NCBI GenBank assembly: GCA_031761405.1
Contig: JASEVX010000010.1
Coordinates: 9,334,554-9,398,553 of the forward strand
Direction of reading: 5' to 3'
DNA: 64,000 nucleotides
Source: Serripes groenlandicus
Lineage: Eukaryota > Mollusca > Bivalvia > Cardiida > Cardiidae
The notes under the pieces are model-generated. The model saw only the letters and a list, made by a program, of their open reading frames with translations. It was not told the DNA's origin and searched no databases. A program made the position numbers and the translations under genes. The stretch's first letter is position 1, and every line of letters starts with the position of its first letter. Below, piece by piece: positions 1 through 10,657 of this stretch.

Positions 1-2753
1 GTAATTCACAGATTAATCGAAAATTAAAAACATTGTACCGTTCTTTATTGAAAACCAATTAAAGGTCATAACAACCAATCATATTTCCGGTAGCAATCAG
101 ACACTACTTTTGATCTACCAACAAAGCACCGCCGAGGCTTTGATGCGCTGATCAGGAGCAGCAGCCGACTAGGGGTAATAAACAGCAAGTCAACTAATAA
201 GGGGTAATAAAATAATTAATTGAGTGTAAAATGTTACAGCAGTCAAAAGACGTCAGTTCGTTTAAAAACATTCGATTTCGCTTTTCCTATATAATTAATA
301 ACTGCAATAATGTTACGTCTTTCACATCCTTAAGTACTGCACAGGAATTTGATGATGATCAAATTCAAACAAGGACAGCACTGGCTGTAATCGACCATGT
401 TCAAACCCTTGGTCGACAACAGCGAAAATATTCATGTGGTGAAAAGACCTATAGGCAGGCATTTTCAAAACTTACTGGATAGTGGACATGATAACAATTA
501 ATCAGAAAAGAGAAGAGGAAAACCTTGTGAGGCAGAGATCAGACTGATCATGAATTGTTGTGTTCGCTTTTTAGTTGTGAATCACAGTGTTTGTTTCTTG
601 GGAAGATTCATGACCAAAAAAATACCACACAAGTATGCAATTTGATCTTATTATGAAATTAACACTGAAACTATCCAAATGCGGAATTTGTGCTGACGCG
701 GTTTTGAGTAAAATCCCCACGCGCTATGAAGTAAGCATTTCCCATAGGCTCTCCCAAAATTCGGTGTTAAAATCTGTGACCTTTTGTGTTTGTGAAATTG
801 GACGATTTCATTTGGATTATAAGTCGCCGGGCAGAAGCCCGCAACTTCTATTTTTAATAGGTTTTCTGAAATCACATGGGAGGGGGGATTATTATTAGAA
901 AGAAACACATTTAGATGTCTTGAACATATTACAATTGTGTTTGTTTAAAAACACTAAATAATGACACATCTAAAATGAAATAAATATTCCGATGTTTTAG
1001 GTATTTTCAGTTTCTTTATTTTGACTCGCATTTATGCTTTTTTGTTTTATTTACGAAGCCAAAACAGTCCCTATTAGCTAGACTGGTAGACTTTTTTTTA
1101 CACTATATACTACATGTAATCAAAAGTCGATAACTACAAACATTTACGTCGCAGTCTAATTTGTTTACTTACGCGCACCTGCGTTACTCGCAAATACCAA
1201 CTGCGTTGATCAATCTCCTTTGCAGAGAGCCGCTCTTTACACTCACTTACAAATAGTAAATTATAGGTGATTTAAATTTTTTATTTGGTTCGAAACAAAT
1301 GAAGAAAAAAACAAACCGAGATAAAACTGGTTTTAATGGAAAAATGACTTTGAACGAATACTCTCTGCCTATAAAGAGAGTTTCAAAAACGACACCTCTG
1401 CGAATAAGAAAGAATCGGGTCTTTCGTACAAAATTAGTTCGTCCTTGACAATTTTAAATGTGTCATTTAATTCCCTAAAGGCATATTGCTTCCGATCTGC
1501 ATATTGTTATGCATCATTGACACAAGGGCGCTCATCATAATATAATTTTAAAACATGAGTAGTTTGTTGTTTTCATTATAAAAAAGGAAGGAAATAATTA
1601 AAATAAATTAACATGTTGTAGGGCTAAGTTTATGTTCGAAATTAAGTTTAAATTATACAACAATTTCAATGAGATTTAACTGTTTAGTTGATATTATATT
1701 TCAAAGGTGGTCTAATTTATAAATATAGGACTACATTTCAACATTTGTTAAAGTATGATATAATTAGGATGCCAAGCTAATATCATTTTGAGAAAAAGAG
1801 AAAACTCATGTCTTCAGCGATTTAACCCTTATCATATTGTTTTAAAAGTAGATTGCTGCAAAGGTGTCCACTGTTGACTTTAAAAGAGGAAAGGTAAAAT
1901 GACGTGCTATTGCATGCAAATCCCAAATTGTCTGTTTTGTGGTTTTATTGAAAAATAATAAAATTCAAATATTCTGACAAACATCTTGAAAAGTGTATGT
2001 GGAATTCACAAATCTTATAATTATTCCTTAATGAAAGCACTGTATACATACTAAGACTAATGATTGGCAAGATTACTCATTTCCATTACTGTTTAGTTGG
2101 TTGTGTGTATGGTCAACCTACTTTTGAATGGAGATTGATCATAAACAATGAAAGGCTTCAATTATCATTCACTTCGTTGACAAAACAATGCAATTTATGA
2201 TACATTTTCACTTGACCCCACCCCTGATGTTCCAATATGCCCCTCAGTTGATAACTGTTTATTCAACTACTATACTGTTAGTGTTATGCATAACTGCACT
2301 ATGGATATCCGGCGACATTGATGCGTTGCATCAACTTTCTCTTGTAAGCGATTTGTATGCAGGTTTGTGAGAAATCATTTGGATTATAAGTGATTTTTAT
2401 GCAGGTTTGTGAGAAATTATTTTACAATTCATTCTTTAACAAACAAATAAATCTTTTGAAAGTTTGGTCAAATATAAAATGGGAATTTACCCTTTTATTG
2501 AACACGTCGACCATTTTCTTGTTGAAGACGCGTTTGTAGCAGACGACTTTTGAAAAACATCGTGAATAAAGGGGACATTGCTCAAAATTAGCAGTTTCTC
2601 CTTTTACCGTAATATTTTCAACATTACCATTATGTTTTCAAATGTTTGCAATGATTATACTTTATAAAATTTCCTAATTTCTTATGTTTTTTACACATGC
2701 CAAGGTCGTGTTTTTGTTTACCTTCCATCGCCTTTTTTTTTTACTGATAAATT
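1..2753. other. Intergenic stretch, no supported gene
   Basis: Short open frames of 60-87 codons occur here on both strands, but none shows a recognisable domain, splice context or codon-use contrast. A small direct duplication is visible near 2347-2425, where a segment containing GCAGGTTTGTGAGAAAT occurs twice. I see no RNA gene. Confidence 0.5.
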
Positions 2754-2881
2754 AAATTAACGGCAATTACGTTCTCAAACTTCTCTATTATCGAATTCAA
2801 TAAATTAACGGCAATTACGTTCTCAAACTTCTCTATTATCGAATTCAATAAATTAACGGCAATTACGTTCTCAAACTTCTC
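2754..2881. repeat. 48-bp tandem repeat, about 2.7 copies
   Basis: The unit begins AATTAACGGCAATTACG and recurs at exactly 48-bp spacing (CGGCAATTAC at 2761, 2809 and 2857). The copies look identical, so the duplication is recent. It lies in plain AT-rich DNA with no gene beside it. Confidence 0.95.
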
Positions 2882-2996
2882 AAATGATCTAATTAAGGAA
2901 GTTTAAATAAACATTCAAAGCAAACTGTAATCAATTATAACACGGATCAATTTATCGCCCGCCCCACTATGATGAACAAGCAAATTCATGAAATAT

Positions 2997-4362
2997 ATAT
3001 CCCCCGCTTGCAGGAAATATTGTAGGAAAATGTTGAGGTTAGGTTTAAACATATTAGTAGTCTTTTTATTGAACATGTATTACAGGGTAAATTAAACGAA
3101 CTTTGCCTAGGTTGTTACCAAGTTTGTGGCAGTTATTGCACGGAAACAGCAAGAAACGACTTTTTTTGTTAATTAAGGGACCAAAACTCCACTGGAAAAA
3201 GTCCACCGAAAGTGACGATCGAACTAGGCTTAGCCCTTAAGGCATTTAACCTTGTTACCAAGTTTGAAATAAAAAAAACGGTTCACATTTGTGGCAGTTA
3301 TTGCACGGAAACAGCAAGAAACGACTTTTTTTGTTAAATAAGGGGCCATAACTCCACCGAATAAAGTCCGCCGAAAGTGACGATCGAACTTGGCCTAGCC
3401 CTTAAGGCATTTAACCTTGTTACCAAGTTTGAAAAAAAAAAAAAAATCACATTTGTGGCAGTAATTGCACGGAAACAGCAAGAAACAACATTTTTTGTTG
3501 AATAAGGGTCCATAACTCCACAGAATAAAGTCCACCGAAAGTGACGATCGAACTTGGCCTAGCCCTTAAGGCATTTAACCTTGTAACCAATTTTGAAAAA
3601 AAACCGGTTCACATTTGTGGCAGTTATTGCACGGAAACAGCAAGAAACAACATTTTTGTTAAATAAGGGGCCATAACTCCACCGAATAAAGTCTGCCGAA
3701 AGTGACGATCGAACTTGGCCTAGCCCTTAAGGCATTTAACCTTGTTACCAAGTTTGAAGAAAAAAAAATTCACATTTGTGGCAGTAATTGCACGGAAACA
3801 GCAAGAAACAGCATTTTTTGTTGAATAAGGGTCCATAACTCCACCGAATAAAGTCCCCCGAAAGTGACGATCAAACTTGGCCCTAGCCCTTAAGGCATTT
3901 AACCATGTTACCAAGTTTGATAACAAAGGGTTCACATTTGTGGCAGTTATTGCACGGAAACAGCAAGAAACGGCTTTTTTTTGTTAAATAAAGGGACATA
4001 ACTCCACTAAATAAAGTCCGCCGAAAGTGATGATCAAACTTGTCCTAGCTCTTAAGGCATTTAACCTTGTTACTAAGTGTGAAAGAAAACGGTTCACATT
4101 TGTGGCAGTTATTGCACGGAAACCGCAAGAAACGACATTTTTTATTAAATAAGGGGCCATAACTCCACTAAATATAGTCCGCCGAAAGTGACGATCGAAC
4201 TTGGCCTAGCCCTTAAGGCATTTAACCATGTTACCAAGTTTGAAAAAAATCGGTTCACATTTGTGGCAGTTATTGCACGGAAACGAAGTGTGACAGACAG
4301 ACGGACAGACGGACAAACCGAACTTAATAACCTCCCTTTTTTTCTTAGAAAAAGCGGGGGAT
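2997..4362. mobile_element. Non-autonomous element: inverted ends around ~163-bp tandem repeats
   Basis: The left end carries ATCCCCCGCTT (2999-3009). The right end carries its exact reverse complement AAGCGGGGGAT (4352-4362). Between them about seven imperfect copies of a 161-165-bp unit follow one another; each contains CACATTTGTGGCAGTTATTG and a segment with GTGACGATCGAACTTGG. The final copy runs into a GACAGACAGACGGACAGAC tract. Short inverted ends around a central tandem array resemble the pearl/HINE class of bivalve elements. There is no transposase or Rep frame, so any movement must depend on proteins in trans. A dispersed satellite with chance inverted flanks is the alternative. Confidence 0.75.
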
Positions 4363-4693
4363 AATTAATAATCTAAAACAAACATAGGCCTACATGTATA
4401 CAATATTTACACCATTAAACTTCAAAAAGTGGTCCTTCCTCATAATCGGCCTTTTTGTACCAGACATTTTGGGAAATTGGCCTTTCTTTCTGGACCTATA
4501 ATCGGCCTTTTTGGACTGGCCTTTTACGCATTCGGCCAATTTTGACCTATACCTAAGATAAGATAGCGATCTGAAAATTTAGTAATTCATACGGTGTTAA
4601 TTGGAAGTGGGTAACTGACGTCACAGGAAGTTGATCATAAGCAAAGATTATTGAACAATTGAACATATTAAGTACTCCTGTGATGACAACATT
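4363..4693. other. Short spacer, nothing recognised
   Basis: AT-rich spacer between the tandem-repeat element and the retrotransposon relic. It has a locally repeated CGGCCTTTTTG-type motif near 4440-4530 but no gene. Confidence 0.5.
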
Positions 4694-6192
4694 ATGTCAA
4701 ATACAAACGGAATTCTCTTGCATATTGTAAACTCCATATTTGAAGATGGGAAGTTCCCAGAGACTCTTAAAGTCGGCATCGTTTCACCAATATTTAGGAA
4801 TAAAGGCCATCCCAACATAAGTACCGACCTTTATAAAGTATACGTGAATCCACTTTTGGACAGATTACAGTCTGCCAGTGTTGGCCAATCCATTGGTGAC
4901 ATCGTTTGCGCTGCAAGTGCTTGTGCTGATGACATTTGTTTAGCTGCCAAAAATAGTAATGAAACTCAAACATTGATAGACATTGCCACGGATTTCGCCA
5001 ACATGGAAAGATACGTTTTACAACCAGTAAAAACTGTCCATATTGCTGTTAACGACCGCAAACCTACAGAGTCTCACTCATATTATATCAATGGTCGAGA
5101 AATTCCCTCCGTTGCGCAATCTACGCACCTAGGAATCATTAGAACTAAATGCATTAACAATAACCAGACTGCGAACGTGGATGAAAATTTGAAGAAAGCG
5201 CGACGGGCAGCCTATAGTCTCTTCGGTGGTGGTCTCCGAGGACATGAGGGTTTGGACGTCTCCACTCTAGTTCATCTATACAGAATCTATGTTATTCCAG
5301 TCCTCCTGTACGGGTTGGAATTGGTGCAACCCTCCAACACCAATATTACTAAGTTAGAAACATTTCAAAAGAAGTTCTTGAAACAACTTCTACTCCTGCC
5401 GAATACAACAGCAAACGCAGAAGTCTACTTAATAACAGGGATACTACCCATTGAGGCTCAACTTCATAAAAAAACATTACATTTCCTGCACAATATTGTT
5501 AACCAGGGAGAAGGGAGCATTGAAAGGCAGTATCATATGAAATCAGTGGATAGCCTGAGCTGGGCCGTGGTAGCACAGAAAGTTCTATGGAAATACGAAT
5601 TACCATCATTAGAGGTCATTCTTGAGTCCTCACCCATTAAATCAGTGTGGAAGAAAACTATACATAAAGCTGTTAATGGCCATTGGGCAAAGAAAAATCA
5701 ACCTCATGTTAAAATTATATACATCTCTGAAGTATCTGCATAAAGATGAGTATATCCCGGATAGAGTGCACCCCCTGTTTAGTCTCAAATACACATCTCG
5801 GGAAGCTGATAGACTAGTCACTAAGCTTCGCCTGGCTACTGGGACTTATATTTTACAAAAACTTCAACCAACATCAAGTCGATGGTACCTTACTTCTCTG
5901 CAACACTATGGAGGAATCTGTAGAACATTTTGTGCTGCGGTGCCCATCCCTGGGCAGTGTTCTAGACCTTATTATGACTGATATTATTACTGAGCTCCAC
6001 TCGACAGTAAACTTCAACATTTCCTGTGCCTCTGACCAAGTCATGGTTCAGTACATTATAAACTGCTGGCCACTTGTGAAAAATAAAATTAGACAACCAG
6101 ATCAGCTCCTTAACCTAGAGCGGCAGTGTAACAGACTACTGTTCGGCCTGGACAGTGCCAGGATTAGGATGCTAAGGGGGGTGGGGGAATAA
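4694..6192 (+). pseudogene. Broken non-LTR retrotransposon, reverse-transcriptase C-terminal half
   Basis: The first open stretch (4694-5743) starts with residues typical of the reverse-transcriptase N-terminal fingers (IVSPIFRNKGHPN). It then jumps straight to LYKVYVNPLLDRL and the catalytic box region ACADDICLAA, so the central fingers/palm block is deleted. Downstream residues HLGI, ARRAAYSLFGGG and YVIPVLLYGLEL are typical of the thumb/post-RT region of LINE-type elements. Homology continues in two other frames (about 5720-5900, then 5908-6192 with MEESVEHFVLRCPSLG), giving at least two frameshifts. No endonuclease domain is present upstream. It is a 5'-truncated, decayed copy of a jockey/CR1-like or related clade; I cannot place the clade firmly. 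Confidence 0.85.
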
Positions 6193-6587
6193 AGCATTAT
6201 GCATTAAAGAACTCTCACTAGGCGAAAATGGTTTCCATCATTTTGGACCAAATCGGGCCCGGACAAAACCGGTGTTTAGCATTCGCTACTTTCACTTTCA
6301 AACAAGGTCAAAATTGATCAAATCAATCATTTCCAGTACATCCTATACACATTTACAATGATTTTATACTCAATGTCATATATTCAATACATTCCGGTGA
6401 AGTTATACACTCATTTCTACGCAAACTCGATTATAGATCAGCATAACAGCGGACGTATTTGGCGTAATTTGACCTGTAAAAGCCCGCAGCGTTATTTTTT
6501 CGAAGTGCTGGCGTCAATGTAGCACATCGTTGTAAGTTATTTTGCATATATGATATGTGAAGTTGCCATGATTAAGGACATGTGCGC
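6193..6587. other. Spacer, nothing recognised
   Basis: About 400 bp of unremarkable DNA between the retrotransposon relic and the GA microsatellite. No open frame with recognisable content. Confidence 0.5.
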
Positions 6588-6732
<145 letters not shown>

Positions 6733-6845
6733 CCAATACATGTATTTGTGATTACAAGAGGATCATGATAGTCCTTTATCGCGTACCTGACTTAATAGAA
6801 CTGAAAAGTGTTCAATGCCTTCGATGCTTTCACCAAAACACATAA

Positions 6846-7125
6846 CCAGCCCCACGTAGAGGGTCACCCAAGGAAAAGAAACGCCAACTCTTTTTCAAAT
6901 CTGGCCAGTGGTTTTGTACTAAAAGATTTTTTAAGTTTAAACTATATATACTATACGGATAACAAGACTCATCCATTGGCGGCCATATTTATCATCAGAT
7001 CGGATTTAGTTGAACACTCTTGGTAGAGGCTCACCCAAGGAACATTTGCCCAAAATTATTTTCTAATCTGGCTAGTGCTTTTGTACATAAATTTGTAAGT
7101 ATTCACTATATATAGGATGGGACTC
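6846..7125 (-). repeat. Inverted remnant of the AGCTCACC-family repeat
   Basis: Read on the minus strand, this stretch matches the internal modules seen at about 59640-59890: a GGTGACCCTCTACC-like block, a CAAATGTTCCTTGG block and a GGCCGCCA block, in the same order. Two module copies are visible (around 6850-6990 and 7020-7090). Both ends are missing. Confidence 0.6.
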
Positions 7126-7163
7126 CCTATTATCGGTGTACTTAACTTAACTGTGAAATATAT

Positions 7164-7165
<2 letters not shown>

Positions 7166-7252
<87 letters not shown>
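7166..7252. repeat. (GA)n microsatellite
   Basis: About 43 uninterrupted GA dinucleotides, 440 bp downstream of the first GA tract. Confidence 0.98.
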
Positions 7253-7255
<3 letters not shown>

Positions 7256-7389
7256 GTGTCATAGGAACAGATAGAACATAGAGAGTCAGAGTTAGAGACA
7301 GAGGTTGGGACATCAACATACTATCAAATTTCAATGGTGTATCTATAATACTGTTGATAATAGAGTATTTTTGAAAGCAGAGCAAACAC

Positions 7390-7815
7390 CATTCTGAGTT
7401 ATATACCTATATTATAGTTGAAAGGAGATTAAAACACAATTGTGAGTGATGTAGCTATTACACTATGCAAAGCAAAGTAAATACCATTATGAGTGTTGAA
7501 TCTATGATATTGTTGAAAGCAGAGTAAACACCATTATGAGTGGTATAACTATTATACTGTTAAAAGCATTTTTACACCATTATATGTGGTATAACTATAC
7601 TACAGTTGAAAGAAGAGTTTACACAATTCCGTTGAAAGTAGAGTAAACACTATTTTGAGTGATGTTACTATAATTATGTTGAGGCAGAGTAAACACCATT
7701 CTGAGTGGTGTAACTATAATACTGTTGAAGGCCCAGTTAGCACCATTCTGAATGATGTAGCCATAATAATGATGTTGAAAGCAGAGAAAACACCATTATA
7801 AGTGATGTAACTTCA
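7390..7815. repeat. Degenerate ~47-60-bp minisatellite upstream of the receptor gene
   Basis: Diverged copies of a unit containing GTTGAAAGCAGAG, then ACACCATT and GAGTGGTGTAACTATAAT. The same unit forms the cleaner array at about 33300-34205, so the two are related arrays at different stages of homogenisation. Confidence 0.8.
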
Positions 7816-8074
7816 ATATTTAACAATCATTTAGAAGCTAAAAGTTGTACATTTTAAATTTTGCTGATTTTGTTTCTAGTCCCAAAATTTCGAAACCTGT
7901 ATCTGAGGAATAATGAAACGCCATCTGCAAACATTAATATGTAAATACGACGTACATGTTATTTAAACAAAACTGTTGATAAGTTGTTAGTAAACAGTGG
8001 GGGCTAAAGGACGCATAGTTTAAATGTGAATACACAAAGTATGCTTCAAAATATGATAACGTTTTTCGACGAGG

Positions 8075-8304
8075 TTAACCCTTTCCCTCATACGACAATT
8101 CTGCAGCAGACGACTTTGAACATATTTTGTCTAAACATAGAAAATCTCCATAATTGAATGGAAAACCTATGACAAAAAGTGGAAAACATTGTGGCAAAAG
8201 GAGAAATTGCACGTTTTGTGCAATTTCTACTTTTGTCACTATGTTTTCAAAAAGCCGTCTGTTGCAGAGGCGTCAGAAAGCGTCTATATGAGGGAAAGGG
8301 TTAA
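8075..8304. mobile_element. 230-bp piggyBac-type MITE
   Basis: The element starts TTAACCCTTTCCCTCAT and ends ATGAGGGAAAGGGTTAA, perfect terminal inverted repeats that include TTAA at both edges. TTAA targets and CCC-starting ends are the piggyBac hallmark. A second copy of the same length and content lies at 45999-46228. It has no coding capacity. Confidence 0.85.
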
Positions 8305-9729
8305 GTTGAGATTGTACAGATAGTACATTTTACAAGGTTTAGGTCAGGGAGCTGTTTTTGGTGTAAACGTCTCCCTTCTTTACTAACTGCGTCGTTCTCA
8401 TAAACAAAACATATATACGAGTGTTTGAAAAAAAATCTTCATATGACCTCAATGAAAATAAAGTTAACAATGTTGCCATAATTTTTCATTTATTGTGACA
8501 TACTGGCGTACAATGTAGATTCAGATTAGACTGCTTATATACAGGTGCTTATAAACTATACGAACATCATTTAAGGTTGGTTTTCCTTTAATAATTAAAT
8601 GTGTATGTTTCTGTGCATGTAAGAGTATATGAAAAAGATATCAGTGTACTAGAAGACGGAACTCATAGAAATTGTTTAAACAAAATGGACATTGAAATGT
8701 GTATTGGCATTCGGACAGGTGTGACTTCTTACAAAATCTTGCATTTAAAGTTACTCCAAGTTTCGTCTGAAATGTGTTCACTTTCTTTTAGCGAAGGTAG
8801 ATTTTACGAAAACTCCGAGGCGAAACAAATTGTTAATGGCTATTACTTATTCGGAGTCAAATAATTGACTAAAACACAGTTAGGTTCAATGATGTTTTCT
8901 GGACCCATTGTGTTAACTCTTTGACTACTGGAACCGATCTTGTGAAACCTGTGCCACCAGTATAGAACTGTCTAGCAACTCTCTTTATTGTTGGCTTCTC
9001 AACTCAAAATTTGAATTTCTATAGTCCTATAATTGGATATGAGTTCATGAACTATTCCAAATGCAATCTGGACAGGTCTATATTACGGCCTATAAACAGA
9101 TACTTCAAACTAATTGTGAATCACCCAGAGTTACAGATTGGGGTTGTACTTTATGTTTTTAGATACTTTCTTTTATAAACATTTTGATGTTGTGGGATAC
9201 ATATTAATTTACCGCCAACACGTGCATACCTCATCCGGGTCACTGTTCCCACACATAGCTAGACACGGTACCATTGTAAGTATGTATAGGTTGGTGTAAA
9301 TGGTTACACTGGGTTAACAAACAATCACGACGGTTCCTAATTGACAATTTTGTCTAGTCCAATGGTTCGAATGATGTTTTCACGAGTTCTCGGTTAAGTA
9401 GCTTTCACAAAGGTTAGAAACTCTTCTCAGTGAGTGAGACGATTATTCTGAGTACAAAGAACATAGTGTAATGAATTAAAAAAAAAATTGAGCAGTTATC
9501 AATTGATTTATTACTCCTTACCAGTGCCTCCGGTCAGTAAAAGCAATACAGTCATTGACAAGTAACAACTTTAGACTAGATATTTCAATTTTGAGGACCC
9601 ACAACATAAGGAACAATATTTACATTAAATCGAGATCCAAATATTGTGCTTCCGGTGCGCATGCGCATTTGTACAATACACACAAAATATCACAGACATG
9701 CAAAATATCATGTTACACCGGTGATATTG
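8305..9729. repeat. Upstream flank of the receptor gene, duplicated at 31380-32000
   Basis: No gene is supported. Segments match unit C in order: CGAACATCATTTAAGGTTG near 8561 matches about 31491; a block with CTCAGTGAGT, GAGTAC and CTCCTTACCA (9370-9540) matches 31760-31920. The match is patchy, so divergence is substantial. Confidence 0.65.
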
Positions 9730-10400
9730 AAATGAAAGTGTTGAATGCAGAATAAAGATAATTCGCCGTGATATGAGGATTGAAATACCATTCGTCCTGA
9801 GATAACCGTAATCTTGTTAAATGCAGCGTTAATTACTTCTCGGCTAGATAACTTCAATCTGTTGATAGCAGGATAAACCATAACTCGCCGTGATCCATGT
9901 TTATACTCCTGTTGAATGCAGTATACACCCTATGTGAAGTTATATTATTTAGAACTGTTGAACGCCGAGTAAAACACACTTCGTCGTGATAGAAATTTAA
10001 AACGTTTGGATGCAGGGTAAATTACCACTACCGTGACCTACACAAAACTATTGAATGCATTTGAAAACTGCATATTCCGTGATATAATTATAAAACTAAT
10101 GAAAGCTTTATAAACCACCAAGTGTGATTATAAAGCAAAACCTTTTAATTTAGAGTGAAGAACCCTGTTCCGTGATATAACAATAAAGCTGTTAAAAACA
10201 GAGTACAACCATTCGTGCCATGTCTTATCTATAACACTGCTCAAAACCAAATAGAACACCATGTGACTTGACATAACAATAGGAATTGATGAAAGAAAAA
10301 TGAAACTAAAAGAATATTTGTCGTTATATAGCAAAAACGTTGACAGCGTCGGAAAAAAATGTTACGTGATATAACTAGTATATTGCTGAAAGCGGAAAAA
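9730..10400. repeat. Degenerate ~55-bp repeats immediately upstream of the receptor gene
   Basis: Repeated modules of the form GTTGAATGCAG, then ACCATTCG and CCGTGATATAA. They correspond to the start of the array in unit C (CACCATTCGCCGTGAT-like at about 32840). Divergence is high and copy borders are blurred. Confidence 0.65.
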
Positions 10401-10657
10401 TATAGATACTATTTGGTTTTATTAGACCTTTCGAACGGCCAAATAAGTCGTTAAGTTCTGTTAAGACTATTCAACAAAGTCATTACAAAAAGGATACTAT
10501 AGTAGTATACGGCTTCTTGTGATTGAAATGAATTGAGTTATAAATTAAGTTAAATTTATATTGAAACTTTGTCATTGAACTTAATTTGAAGTAAGAGTAA
10601 ATATACCAGCAATTTACATGATAAATGATATTGATGTGTATTACAGATAGACGAGAA

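Noticed and set aside
10625..10657. Upstream in-frame ATG as the start of the receptor gene
   Set aside because: A good splice acceptor ends at 10646 between it and the next ATG, so the first codons are probably intronic.
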